DNA of 64,000 bases, from contig CAWJDY010000004.1 of NCBI GenBank assembly GCA_963841705.1, forward strand, positions 1 to 64,000, written 5' to 3'. Under the pieces are notes generated by a model. The model did not search any database and was not told where the DNA came from. It saw only the letters and a list, made by a program, of their open reading frames with translations. The stretch's first letter is position 1, and each line of letters begins with the position of its first letter. Positions 52,093 through 61,177 of this stretch are shown here, in pieces. The stretch is from VAZQ01 sp963841705 (GTDB lineage: Bacteria > Pseudomonadota > Alphaproteobacteria > Rhizobiales > Xanthobacteraceae). A program made the position numbers and the translations under genes.

Positions 52093-52803
52093 ATGAGCTC
52101 ATATCATTATCTGCCGCTCGCGCCGCCATTCTTTCTCATCCTCGTCGGGCTGTTCGTCATCCTGCTGGTGCTGATCCAGCTGGGAGCCTTGAGCTATGCC
52201 TATATGCGGCTTGGCGTCAGCCCCCGCGGCGCCCTGGTGCTGCTGTTTGCTTCGCTGATCGGCAGCTATTTCAACATTCCGGTCGCGGAATTGCCCGAGC
52301 AGCAAGTGATGTCTGGGCAGGAGATCGATTTCTTCGGAATGCGCTACGCTCTGCCCGTCGTCGAGCACTGGCCGGGCACTTTGATTGCGGTCAATGTTGG
52401 CGGCGCCGTCATTCCCACCATCATGTCCATCTACCTCCTGTTCAAGGACGCGTTGTGGGTTCAAGCCGCCTTGGCCACGGCCGTGGTTGCGGTCGTGTGC
52501 TACTGGCTCTCGCAGCCGGTTCCGGGACTTGGCATCGCTGAACCCGTATTCGTTCCGGCAATCACAACCGCTGTGGTCGCGATCGTGCTCTCTCGCGAAT
52601 ACGCGGCACCGCTTGCCTATATCAGCGGGAGCCTGGGCACGCTCATTGGCGCAGACCTGCTCAATCTGGGAAACATCAGCGGGCTCGGAGCACCGGTCGC
52701 GTCGATCGGCGGGGCAGGAACTTTCGACGGCATTTTCCTGATCGGAATTGTTGCCGTGCTGATCGCTAGCCTCGTCCCAGGCCCCCGACCCCACCCAGCC
52801 TGA
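52093..52803 (+). CDS. DUF1614 membrane protein
   Basis: A 236-residue protein of about seven helices: FFLILVGLFVILLVLIQLGAL, RGALVLLFASLIGSYFNIPVAEL, GTLIAVNVGGAVIPTIMSIYLL, then PAITTAVVAIVLSREYAAPLAYISGSLGTLIGADLLNLG and a final helix. This order with the IGSYFNIPV and NVGGAVIP motifs is the DUF1614 family. It follows the Ni/Co transporter by 36 bp in the same direction with AGGAGG nearby. Function unknown. Confidence 0.8.
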   Translation: MSSYHYLPLAPPFFLILVGLFVILLVLIQLGALSYAYMRLGVSPRGALVLLFASLIGSYFNIPVAELPEQQVMSGQEIDFFGMRYALPVVEHWPGTLIAVNVGGAVIPTIMSIYLLFKDALWVQAALATAVVAVVCYWLSQPVPGLGIAEPVFVPAITTAVVAIVLSREYAAPLAYISGSLGTLIGADLLNLGNISGLGAPVASIGGAGTFDGIFLIGIVAVLIASLVPGPRPHPA

Positions 52804-52854
52804 TGCGAGATCGACCTTTCATCCTCTCGGCTGCCAAGCAAACCGTGACGTGCT

Positions 52855-54446
52855 TTATCTCGGCCGAATGGCGGTCAGAGCCTTGAACGCGTTTATCAGG
52901 CCGGCGCCGAAATCGCGGTCGCGGCCCCTGGGACCGAGATCCTTTGCCGTATCCATCAGGATCTTACGGACCTCTGCCGGGGTGAGCGCGGGGTTGCGCT
53001 CGAGCAGCAGAGCCACCACGCCGCTGACCTCCGCGGCCGCGACCGATGTTCCCGTCGTAAACTGATAGGCACCGTCCGGGGCGGGAGCAAGAACGTCCAC
53101 GCCCGGTGCGGCCACCGCAATGTAGTTGCCGCGGTTCGCCCCTTCGAACAGTCCATCGTTGGCGTTGGTTGCGGTCACCGCGATGACGCCCGGATCGGCG
53201 GCGGGAAACAGCGGCGGAGAATTCGGACCGGCATTTCCCGCCGCGGCGATGAGCACCATGCCCTTCTTGCTCGCCTTCGCCAGCGCATCGCGCAGGCGCG
53301 GATCAGGCGGCCCGGCAAAGCTCATGTTGACGACGCGAGCCCCTTGGCTTGCCGCCCAATCCAGGCCCTTGAGGATATTGAAGGTGGTGCCTTCCGCGCT
53401 GCCTGCCTGCGCGCTGAATGCGCGCACGGTGAGGAGCCCCACGCCGGGAGCTGTACCGAGCATGTTGCGGTGTGCCGCGATCGCCCCCGCCATTCCCGTC
53501 CCGTGCAAGTGCGGCGCCTCGTTGTCGGCGGCGGCATCGAAACTGGCAGTAATCGCGCCGGCGAGATCGGGATGCGAGGCGTCGACCTTGGAGTCGATGA
53601 CGGCGACGAGAACTCGGTTGCCTTTGGCCAGACGGAGAGCTTCCGGAAGCTCGATCTTCTGCGGCGCGTATTGATCGGGGTTGAGGGGGACCTGCTCGGC
53701 CTGGGCAAGCCGATACAGATAGTTCGGTTGCATGCCCGCCACCTGCGGCTCGGATGACGACATGCTGGTGATAATGGAAGCGACGGAAACCCCACTGTTG
53801 ATCTGCCAGAGGTGGAGCGTGCGGCCGGTCAGGGCCAAGGTGACGCTCTCGAGCCGCGTCATGTCATGGCGGGCGGCAATCGCGTCGAGGTCCGCCGCCG
53901 ACACATTGGCCGGAATGTCACTGATGACATGATTGCTGATGTATTGCGCGACCCCCGGCGGCGGCAGATTGAAGCCGGTACGCAGAGGCGCGGCACCGCC
54001 GGCTCCACCTCCGCCACCACCGGCACCGGCACCGCCGCCTCCGCCGCCTCCTGCGCCCCCGCCGGCCGCACCACCTCCGCCGGTCCCGCCAAGACCCTGC
54101 AACGACGGCAGGTTGCCTTGAAACTGAGTAATCGTCCGCCTGGGGGGCAAGGTACGCGCCGGAGGCGTCGCCACTGTGCTGTTGTTATAGATGCTCTTGA
54201 CCACGAGCCCTACGACGACGGCGGTGAGAACGCCGCCAAGGGCATACCAGCCCCCATTGTCCCGATGCGGTGAGCCGGGCGGGACGAACGGCGGAAGATT
54301 GCCTGGCGGTGTCGTGGGCGTGGGCGTGGGCGTGGGCGTGGGCGTGGGTCCGCAGTTCGTCGTGCACTGCGCGAGGGCGTCGCTAACACTGATCGCAGCG
54401 GTGAGGGCCACTGCGAGCAGCACGCGAAACCGCCAGCCCCTGCTCA
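52855..54446 (-). CDS. Subtilisin-like (S8) serine peptidase, exported
   Basis: About 530 residues from ATG 54446. A signal peptide (FRVLLAVALTAAISVSDALA) is followed by a Pro-Thr repeat, a second hydrophobic segment (YALGGVLTAVVVGLVVKSIY), a long Gly-rich linker (about 125-160) and then an S8 domain with catalytic Asp in VLVAVIDSKVD, His in PHLHGTGMAGAI and Ser in TTGTSVAAAEVSG. A pro-like segment precedes it. It is probably tethered to the membrane, with the protease facing the periplasm. It lies opposite the DUF1614 gene, with stops 52 bp apart. Confidence 0.88.
54314..54349 (-). repeat. Hexanucleotide tandem repeat in the subtilase gene
   Basis: GTGGGC repeats five times (54314-54343) and once as GTGGGT, coding on the minus strand for a Pro-Thr run. 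As a 6-bp unit it can vary in length without shifting the frame. Confidence 0.8.
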
Positions 54447-54630
54447 TTTCCCTACACGCCCCACCAGAACCCCCGCCCGGCATCTCGGCTGCACATGCCG
54501 CCCTTGCTCATCGCTGACGAGAGCGGGTGGCAAAAATTTGTTCCACAAGGGAAGCTGCGCGAGAGATCGGCGCACCGGGGCGCTATAATCTCAGCTGTAG
54601 CGCGGAGGACACGAAATTACTTCAATTGCG

Positions 54631-55998
54631 ATGACAAAATTGCAACATGTCTCCACCAGTCGTGGAGCAGCATGCGCGCTTGCCCTGATCGTGGCGTCAA
54701 GCTTCGCCCTGACCATCCTGGTGTTCTATCCCGGCTACATCACCGTCGATGCCCGCTACGTCTATGCCGAGGCGCGGGCCTGGCATTTCGGCGACTGGCA
54801 ATCGCCGGCGATGGGGCTCCTGTGGCGGCTCATCGACCCGCTCGCCCCGGGGGCGCTGAGCATGTTTCTGCTCACCGCGACCCTCTATTGGCTGAGTTTC
54901 GGGTTGCTCGCATTCATCGCGTTGCGCAGATCGCCTTGGCTCGGATTGCTCACCCCGCTCCTCGCATTCGCGCCGCCAGCTTTTGTCTTCACGGGTATGA
55001 TCTGGCGCGACGTCCAGTTTGCGGTGATCTGGCTTCTTGCCGCCGTGCTCGCCTTTGCCGCGGCAGAATTCGCTGCGCGCTTCCGTCTTGGCCTGCAGCC
55101 ACTCGCCCTTGGCCTCGTCGCCTACGGAGTGCTGCTGCGGCCCAATGCGGTCATTGCTGCCCCGCTCCTGGCAGCTTATGCCGCTTCGCCCGCGCGCTTT
55201 ACGCTCAAACGCACGGCGCTGCTCTACCTTCCCGCAGCCGCTGTTTTTGCCGCGCTCGTTCCTCTTGTCTATTACGGCCTGCTCGGCGCCCAGCGGCAGA
55301 ACCCGTTGCACTCGATCCTGGTATTCGACCTCGGCGGCATCACGCATTTCAGCGCAGAGAATCAGTTTCCGGTGCAATGGAGCGCAGAGGAAACCGCACT
55401 GCTGAAAACCACGTGCTACGACCCGGCGCGCTGGGACACTTTCTGGCATATGCCGCCCTGCCCTTTCGTGATGCACCGGCTCGAGCGCCCCGACGACCTG
55501 ATCTTCGGTACCCCCCGCGTTACCCACGCATGGTGGCACGCGCTCATCACCCATCCATTCGCATATCTGGAGCACCGCGCCACCTTCATGTGGCAGTTTC
55601 TCGCGCGCTCAAATCTTGTTTTGCCGGTGTGGGATTGGTCCGCTCCGGATTCGCGCTACGGGCATAGTCCGTATTTCCGTCCCGTGCTGAAATTGCACGA
55701 CGCGCTGGAGCACTCGCTGCTGTTTCGTCCCGGGATTTGGTTGCTCGCTTGCGTCGCTATCGGCGCCCTCGCCTGGCCTTTGCGGGAGACGCCATCCGGA
55801 GCCTTCGCTGTCGCAGTCACCGCGTGCGGCGCTGTCTACGTCATGAGCTTTTTCGTGCTCGGCGTTGCCGCCGACTTCCGCTACGCCTACTGGTGCGTGC
55901 TGGCAACTCTTGCCGCGGCCCCCGCCGTTGCTCTTGCGCGCTGCGAGCGCGGCGCTGGTTCTCCAGGAGGAGCGCAAGAGCTGCACCCGTCCGCGTGA
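54631..55998 (+). CDS. Multi-pass membrane protein, GT-C glycosyltransferase-like
   Basis: A 455-residue protein with about ten hydrophobic helices. After the first helix comes an acidic loop FYPGYITVDARYVYAEARAW, similar to the catalytic first loop of GT-C enzymes, then PPAFVFTGMIWRDVQFAVIWL, YGVLLRPNAVIAAPLL and a soluble region with cysteines (TTCYDPARWDTFWHMPPCPF). It is probably a membrane glycosyltransferase or similar. It overlaps the creatininase-family gene by 158 bp tail to tail. Confidence 0.65.
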   Translation: MTKLQHVSTSRGAACALALIVASSFALTILVFYPGYITVDARYVYAEARAWHFGDWQSPAMGLLWRLIDPLAPGALSMFLLTATLYWLSFGLLAFIALRRSPWLGLLTPLLAFAPPAFVFTGMIWRDVQFAVIWLLAAVLAFAAAEFAARFRLGLQPLALGLVAYGVLLRPNAVIAAPLLAAYAASPARFTLKRTALLYLPAAAVFAALVPLVYYGLLGAQRQNPLHSILVFDLGGITHFSAENQFPVQWSAEETALLKTTCYDPARWDTFWHMPPCPFVMHRLERPDDLIFGTPRVTHAWWHALITHPFAYLEHRATFMWQFLARSNLVLPVWDWSAPDSRYGHSPYFRPVLKLHDALEHSLLFRPGIWLLACVAIGALAWPLRETPSGAFAVAVTACGAVYVMSFFVLGVAADFRYAYWCVLATLAAAPAVALARCERGAGSPGGAQELHPSA

Positions 55999-56731
55999 CG
56001 ACGCTCTCGACCATCGCGTGACCGAGCTCGGCGGAAGCGCCTTTCGGGTCGCCGATTACCCCAAGCGTTGCAAGACGATCGTCGTCGGTCCGCCAGGGAA
56101 AGCTGACGCCGCGATCGAGGATCATGCTGGCAACCTGTGCGGGGTCTGCTGCTTTGCCGGCCGATGCGATCAAGCGACCTCGCACCAGATGCGGCGCGAT
56201 GGCCAGCATCACCGAGGTCTCGTCCTTGCCGCCATGGACGTCGCTACCTGGGCTCGGTGACGCTGCCTGCGAGAGATCGAACGGATGGATCGCGCAGGCG
56301 TTGAGGCGCAGCTCCGAATAGAGCTCGAGCATGAGAGTCTCGAGAACCCCGCGATTACCGCCATGGCCGTTGACAATCAGCAGATTGCGGGCGGGAAGCG
56401 AATGCACGATCTCGCGCGCAAGCTCCTTCACGAGCCCGACAAAATTCTGGATGCTGAGCGAAAGCGTCCCAGGCGCCCAATCGTGCTCGCGGGAAAGGCC
56501 GAAGGAAATGGTCGGAAGGAGCCAGAGGTCGAACTTGTCGCCCCAGCGAGCAACCATGCGGCGCGTAAGCTGCTCCGCGATCACCGCATCGGTGTTGAGC
56601 GGCAAATGCCTGCCGTGTTGCTCCATGGCGCCCATAGGCAGGCACAGAATCGAGCTTTTGCGCAGCCGTGCTCGTAGTTCCGAAAATGTGAGCTCCCCGA
56701 GGCATCGGCTCGGTGATGATGCTGAGCCCAT
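55841..56731 (-). CDS. Creatininase-family amidohydrolase
   Basis: A 296-residue protein with CLPMGAMEQHGRHLPLNTDA (metal Glu/His/Asp), GLSREHDWAPGTLSLS, IVNGHGGNRGVLE (metal His) and DVHGGKDETSVMLA (metal Glu), the active-site elements of the family. Members open cyclic amides or formamides: creatininase, FAPy deformylase ArfB, mycofactocin MftE. It ends in an Arg-rich tail (SRRSGSRRQRRARKSS) translated from the antisense of the GT-C gene. It starts 5 bp from the ribA-like gene stop, so a pathway tied to GTP-derived pyrimidines is likely. Confidence 0.85.
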   Translation of the reverse strand: MGSASSPSRCLGELTFSELRARLRKSSILCLPMGAMEQHGRHLPLNTDAVIAEQLTRRMVARWGDKFDLWLLPTISFGLSREHDWAPGTLSLSIQNFVGLVKELAREIVHSLPARNLLIVNGHGGNRGVLETLMLELYSELRLNACAIHPFDLSQAASPSPGSDVHGGKDETSVMLAIAPHLVRGRLIASAGKAADPAQVASMILDRGVSFPWRTDDDRLATLGVIGDPKGASAELGHAMVESVVTRTGAALALLLENQRRARSAQEQRRGPRQELPARTSRRSGSRRQRRARKSS

Positions 56732-56736
56732 CAGAA

Positions 56737-57879
56737 TCAGGCGCTTTGCGGACCCTTCTCCAATTCGCTGATGCTTCCCAGAAGGTGATCGAGCTGATGG
56801 CCCGCGCGCGCCGCCTTGGCGGCAAGGTAGCGCCGGTTGTCGGCATTGACCGGCCCTTGCAGCGGAACGCGACCGAATACGTCGATGCCAGCCTTGGAGA
56901 GGCCCTCCAGCTTGGCAGGGTTGTTCGTCAGCAGCCGTACCCGTGTACAGCCGAGAAGTTGCAGCATGCGAACCGCGACCCCGTAGTCCCGCTCGTCGTC
57001 GTCGAATCCGAGAACGGTGTTTGCATCAACCGTATCCAATCCCTCGTCCTGCAGCTGATAGGCGCGCAGCTTGTTGGGCAAGCCGAGCCCGCGGCCCTCT
57101 TGCTGCAGGTAGAGGATGATGCCGCCGCCATGGTGGGCGAGCTGCGTGAGCGCCATCCGGAGCTGATCGCCGCAGTCGCAGCGTCGCGATCCGAACACAT
57201 CGCCCGTCAAGCAGGCCGAGTGCAGCCGTACCGCTACGGGTTCCTTCAGATCCGGGCTGCCGACGATGACGGCCACAGGGGATCCACCGAGCCCGTCACG
57301 AAAGACGACGAACCGCGCGGGAAACCCGCCATGGAGCGGAATGTTTGTTTCCGTCACCACCGCCACTGACGCCGTGGCGTTCCGGCGGAATGTGGAGATT
57401 TCGTCGGTCGGGACGATGATCAGGGACAGACCGCTCATGTCCAACCCGGATCTTGCGCCCGGGCCGACCAGGAGCGCCGGCAAGCGCTGCGCCAACTTTG
57501 CCAGCTCGATCGCGGCAGCTGCGTTCTCTCCTACCGGGACGGCATCGAGATGGCGTTGGGGTCGCCTCTCCGCCGCAAGGGAAAAAATGTCCTCCGCGTC
57601 GTGCAGATCTCCAAGCGCCAGGCCTGTGGCTCCGCGGCCATCAAGGCCGAGGGCACGGGCGCGGCGCGCCGTTACCAGAAGATACGGCCGTTCTGGCGCA
57701 CACGTCTGCTTGAACAGAGCAAGGCTATCGTCGCTCAGCCCATCCACGGGAAGGAAGAGCGCGCATTCGCGCGCTGAGCTCAGGACTACGGGTCGCCCTG
57801 CACGAAATTCGTTAAGACCGCGCTCGACCGCGATCTGGCCGGCCGTTCCAAATAGCGCGGACGTTTCACCCACACGCAT
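56737..57879 (-). CDS. ribA: GTP cyclohydrolase II with degenerate N-terminal domain
   Basis: A 380-residue protein. The C-terminal 200 residues are GTP cyclohydrolase II: VRLHSACLTGDVFGSRRCDCG (zinc Cys residues), YLQQEGRGLGLPNKLRAYQLQD (catalytic region) and LLTNNPAKLEGLSKAGI. It opens GTP to the diaminopyrimidine that starts riboflavin synthesis. The N-terminal 165 residues align with a DHBP-synthase position, but the DDxxRExEGDL motif is not visible, so that half is probably inactive. It is divergent from the RibD-type gene across 178 bp and precedes the creatininase-family gene. Confidence 0.9.
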   Translation of the reverse strand: MRVGETSALFGTAGQIAVERGLNEFRAGRPVVLSSARECALFLPVDGLSDDSLALFKQTCAPERPYLLVTARRARALGLDGRGATGLALGDLHDAEDIFSLAAERRPQRHLDAVPVGENAAAAIELAKLAQRLPALLVGPGARSGLDMSGLSLIIVPTDEISTFRRNATASVAVVTETNIPLHGGFPARFVVFRDGLGGSPVAVIVGSPDLKEPVAVRLHSACLTGDVFGSRRCDCGDQLRMALTQLAHHGGGIILYLQQEGRGLGLPNKLRAYQLQDEGLDTVDANTVLGFDDDERDYGVAVRMLQLLGCTRVRLLTNNPAKLEGLSKAGIDVFGRVPLQGPVNADNRRYLAAKAARAGHQLDHLLGSISELEKGPQSA

Positions 57880-58057
57880 ATTACCTCGCTTTATTCATGT
57901 GGCATTCAAGCCTAATGGCATAACGGCATCACAACGTCATAACGCACCGGCACCGATTTTATTCCATTGCGGGCAATAATCTTTTTTACAATGGCCATGT
58001 GCAGCCACCCTGGCGCGAAATAACATGCCATGCAGCGAGCCGCAGCGATAGCGGGGT

Positions 58058-58957
58058 ATGCGCATGGCTGATGACGCTTTCGAACGCCTGGACCGCGAGC
58101 CACAATGCGCCGGGAGTACCGCTCCGAGCAATTCCTGGCACACCGTGGCCAGCAGTTTCCGCGCCGGCGAAATTCCCCTGCCCCAGCCGTGGGAGGACAT
58201 TTTCGGGCCATTGAGAGCAGGCGCGGTGGACGATCTTGTCGTGATCGGCCAATGCGGCCAATCCATCGATGCCCGCATTGCCACTCCCAGCGGCCATTCC
58301 CATTACATCAACAGCGAAGGTGGGCTCGTCCATCTGCACCGTTTGCGGTCGCTGGTTGATGCGGTGGTGATCGGGGTCGGGACAGCCGTTGCCGATGATC
58401 CGCAGTTGACCGTCCGGCGCGTCTCGGGAAGGAACCCGGCGCGCGTCGTGATCGACCCCAATGCCCGATTACCCCCGCACGCGCGGCTGCTGCGTGCCGA
58501 CGGCACCCGTACGCTGGTAGTGACTTCCGACACAGGGCCGCCGCGGCTTCCTGCTCATGTCGAGTTGATTGCGCTCCGGGCGCTCAACGGCAGCCTCGAT
58601 CCGAGCGCGATCCTTTCCGCGCTTGCCGAGCGCGGGTTTCGTCGGCTTCTCGTCGAAGGGGGCGCTGAGACCATCTCCCGGTTCTTGGCTGCACGTTGTC
58701 TGGACCGGCTCCATCTCCTGGTTGCGCCGGTGATTCTGGGGGCGGGCAGATCGAGCCTTAGCTTGCCTCCCATATTGCGGGTGGAGGACGCTCCACGGGT
58801 GTCCATGCGGGCCCATGTCCTGACCGCAAATTCCCCCCATCCGGCAGACGCTCACGGCAGCTTCGCTTGTGGCATCAGCAACGGCGCCGACCTCCTGCTG
58901 GATTGCGATCTCAGCGTTCACCGCGCAGCAATTGGATGCGCGAAAAGGTCGGTGTGA
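58058..58957 (+). CDS. RibD C-terminal-type reductase (dihydrofolate reductase fold)
   Basis: A 299-residue protein with a core of GQSIDARIATPSGHSHYINS, VDAVVIGVGTAVADDPQLTVRRV, PARVVIDPNARLPPHARLL and RRLLVEGGAETISRFL with LHLLVAPVILGAG. These match the NADPH-dependent reductase of RibD, which reduces the ribosylamino pyrimidine. The deaminase domain of RibD is absent; about 55 residues of unclear type precede. Start ATG 58058 or 58064. The end overlaps the methyltransferase gene by 40 bp tail to tail. It probably acts on the product of the GTP cyclohydrolase II next door. Confidence 0.88.
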   Translation: MRMADDAFERLDREPQCAGSTAPSNSWHTVASSFRAGEIPLPQPWEDIFGPLRAGAVDDLVVIGQCGQSIDARIATPSGHSHYINSEGGLVHLHRLRSLVDAVVIGVGTAVADDPQLTVRRVSGRNPARVVIDPNARLPPHARLLRADGTRTLVVTSDTGPPRLPAHVELIALRALNGSLDPSAILSALAERGFRRLLVEGGAETISRFLAARCLDRLHLLVAPVILGAGRSSLSLPPILRVEDAPRVSMRAHVLTANSPHPADAHGSFACGISNGADLLLDCDLSVHRAAIGCAKRSV

Positions 58958-59727
58958 CCGACGCGGAGGCTCGAACGGCCTTCGGCAAGATGCGCCCGTC
59001 GGCGGACCACCCATCCCGCGACGAGATCGCGCGCAACCCTGCCGCTGGCCGCTGCAATCTCCCCCCACCCCGCGAAAATCACCTCCTGGATCGCTCGGTC
59101 GTTCGGCCCGATCAGCCAATCCGATTGTCCCTGCAAAACCCTGTAGCCGACCGACTCGAATCGCTCGATGCTACGTGCCGCAGCCGATGCGCCGAGCGCC
59201 GGGCCAAATCCCTTGTTCGTGCGCTGATGCGCAGCGACCTGCGCGAGAATCACAACATCGAAAGTGTCGCTCGGCTCGATCACCGTGCGTCCGTCGTAAG
59301 TCAGCGCCGCGTATACGGGCAGACGGCGCGCAGCGGCTTCAACCGCCAGCCGCTCGATCCACTCCAGCGAGACGAGATCGAGCAATGCCGAAGTGGCGAC
59401 GAGGTCGAGCGGCCCATCGAGCGCGAGCTCGAGATCGCGCGCGAGATCGAGCGGCGTGGCGACGACGTTGAGATCAGGAGGGCGACCCGAGATCGAGACG
59501 CGTCCAAGCAGCCCAAGATCATTATCGACCAGGTGCCAGTTCTGTCGCCGCGGCAGGTGCGCCTCTAACGCCCGCAAACTCGCACCCGTCCCGCAACCGA
59601 GATCGACCACACGGATGGAGCTCGCACCGCGGAAGGCATCCGCAACTGCGGCAACAACAGAGGGGTTGCGCGCTGTCCTGTCATAAGGCTCGCGCAGGGA
59701 GAGCCATTCCGCGCTGAAGCTGGTCAT
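58918..59727 (-). CDS. Class I SAM-dependent methyltransferase
   Basis: A 269-residue protein with the SAM-binding motif RVVDLGCGTGASLRALEAHL, then HLVDNDLGLLGR (acidic post-I loop) and LDLVATSALLDLVSLEWIERL. No further subfamily motif is recognised, and the target could be small-molecule O-, N- or C-atoms. Its start overlaps the glycosyltransferase stop by 4 nt, so it is the last gene of the four-gene operon from 62196. Confidence 0.8.
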   Translation of the reverse strand: MTSFSAEWLSLREPYDRTARNPSVVAAVADAFRGASSIRVVDLGCGTGASLRALEAHLPRRQNWHLVDNDLGLLGRVSISGRPPDLNVVATPLDLARDLELALDGPLDLVATSALLDLVSLEWIERLAVEAAARRLPVYAALTYDGRTVIEPSDTFDVVILAQVAAHQRTNKGFGPALGASAAARSIERFESVGYRVLQGQSDWLIGPNDRAIQEVIFAGWGEIAAASGRVARDLVAGWVVRRRAHLAEGRSSLRVGHTDLFAHPIAAR

Positions 59728-60764
59728 GCGAGATCCTGCAGCACGCGGGCGAAACGTTCCGCCTGCTCGCGCCAGGACGGGAACGTGACCGCGCGCGCCC
59801 CCGCTGCAAGGCGCTCCCGCTCTTGCGGGTTTTCGATCAGGCGCCGCAGCGCGGTGGCAAGCGCGTCGGGATTGTCGACCGGCACCAGCACCCCCGCATC
59901 CTCCGGTACGTTCTGCACGGCGCCCACCCGCGTACCCACAACCGGCAAACCATGCGCGAGGGCTTCCGTAAATGCCATGCCATAGCCCTCGAAGCGCGAG
60001 GACAAAACGAAGATGTCCGAGCCGGAGTAGAGCGCAGCAACTTGCTCCGGCGAAACCGCGCCGCGGATGTCGATGCGATCACAGAGCCCGAGCCGGGCGA
60101 TTTGGGCTTGCAGCTCTCGGACCGTCGGCGCGCTTCGGGTGATGTCGCCTACGAGGACGAGGCGCCAGCGCAGCTCCCTTATCTGGTAGAGAGCAGCAAC
60201 AAGCACATCGTAGGCCTTGCGCGGCACGACTGCCCCGACCGAGAGCAGCGCAACCGTATCACCCGGCTGATGCGGCGCGACCGGAGGCGCATCGGTACCG
60301 GGCTCGACGACGGTTATGCGCTCGAGCGGTACTTGGAAGTCTTGCGCCAGGATATGCATGGTCACAGCACCCGTGGCGATCACATGCGACGCGCAGCTCA
60401 GCGCTCTCTGCTCGCTCGCTCGCAAAAGAACGGCTTCATCGCCGCTCAGTCCGGTTTCAAGCGCAAGCGGATGGTGCAGCAGCGCGATGAGCCGATGGGT
60501 CTTTCGCAGATCTGCAGCCACCTCGGGCAACACTCCGAAAGCAAGACCATCGACGATGATAAGGCGTCCCTTGGCGACCGCCTTGAGCGTATTCGCGGCG
60601 GCGGCGCGCATCTCCGGCGTGGGATGGGGAAAACCGCTGCCCAGGTCGAGCACCTCGACGGTCCAGCCCAGGGCGGTGAGCTCCCCAATTATCCGGCGAT
60701 CGTAGACATAGCCGCCAGTGGGTGTTGCCAGATCGCCGGGCACGGCAAACACAATCTCTCTCAC
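59724..60764 (-). CDS. Family 4 glycosyltransferase
   Basis: A 346-residue protein using GTG 60764, which overlaps the previous stop as GTGA; an ATG 60785 is also in frame and would overlap by 25 bp. N-terminal Rossmann part PTGGYVYDRRIIGELTALGW, C-terminal ALLSVGAVVPRKAYDVLVAAL, then FVLSSRFEGYGMAFTEALAHGLPVVG, the GT4 (GT-B) donor site with an EX7E-like pattern. It moves a sugar from a nucleotide sugar to an acceptor. Placed between a PTPS-like protein and a methyltransferase, it may glycosylate a pterin-like compound (inference). Confidence 0.88.
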   Translation of the reverse strand: MREIVFAVPGDLATPTGGYVYDRRIIGELTALGWTVEVLDLGSGFPHPTPEMRAAAANTLKAVAKGRLIIVDGLAFGVLPEVAADLRKTHRLIALLHHPLALETGLSGDEAVLLRASEQRALSCASHVIATGAVTMHILAQDFQVPLERITVVEPGTDAPPVAPHQPGDTVALLSVGAVVPRKAYDVLVAALYQIRELRWRLVLVGDITRSAPTVRELQAQIARLGLCDRIDIRGAVSPEQVAALYSGSDIFVLSSRFEGYGMAFTEALAHGLPVVGTRVGAVQNVPEDAGVLVPVDNPDALATALRRLIENPQERERLAAGARAVTFPSWREQAERFARVLQDLA

Positions 60765-61162
60765 CACAAGCTCAACTCGAACCATGCCCTGGCGAGCGGA
60801 GACTCGGCGACCGTGACCCGCAACGCATGCAGCTCGCGGCCGTCCCGGCCGAGCCCGCCTCTGCGCGCAGCTTCGGCAAGATGATCGAAGATGTACCGGG
60901 TCAGGAACTCGGTCGTGGTGTTCACACCGCTGAACTGCGGCAGATCATCCAGGTTCTGATAGTTGAGCTCCTTAAGAACCTCCTTGAGCACGGCATGCGC
61001 GCGGGCGATATCAACAACAATTCCATGCGGATCGAGGCTCTCCGCCAGAAACGCGACGCGGATGACAAACGTCCCGCCATGCACCTTCTGGGCGGGGCCG
61101 AAGATCTCGCCGCGAAAGGAGTGCGCGACCATGATCTGGTCGGAAACTTCCACCGCATACAC
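60761..61162 (-). CDS. PTPS/QueD-fold protein with missing catalytic residues
   Basis: A 133-residue protein of the 6-pyruvoyl-tetrahydropterin synthase fold: VAHSFRGEIFGPAQKVHGGTFVI, DPHGIVVDIARAHAVLKEVL, VNTTTEFLTRYIFDHL and LRVTVAESPLARAWFEL. Against E. coli QueD from memory, the catalytic Cys is Ala (24), the zinc-binding HGH reads HGG (28-30), and the Asp-His pair becomes Asn-Tyr (67-68). The substrate-binding Glu in VAES remains. It therefore binds a pterin-like compound perhaps but is unlikely to have the normal chemistry. It sits between an MDR gene and a GT4 gene. Confidence 0.85.
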   Translation of the reverse strand: MYAVEVSDQIMVAHSFRGEIFGPAQKVHGGTFVIRVAFLAESLDPHGIVVDIARAHAVLKEVLKELNYQNLDDLPQFSGVNTTTEFLTRYIFDHLAEAARRGGLGRDGRELHALRVTVAESPLARAWFELSLW

Positions 61163-61177
61163 GACAATGCCTCTTCC

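Noticed and set aside
54697..55575. A 292-residue minus-strand frame inside the GT-C-like gene
   Set aside because: Charged low-complexity translation typical of the antisense of a hydrophobic protein; no domain.
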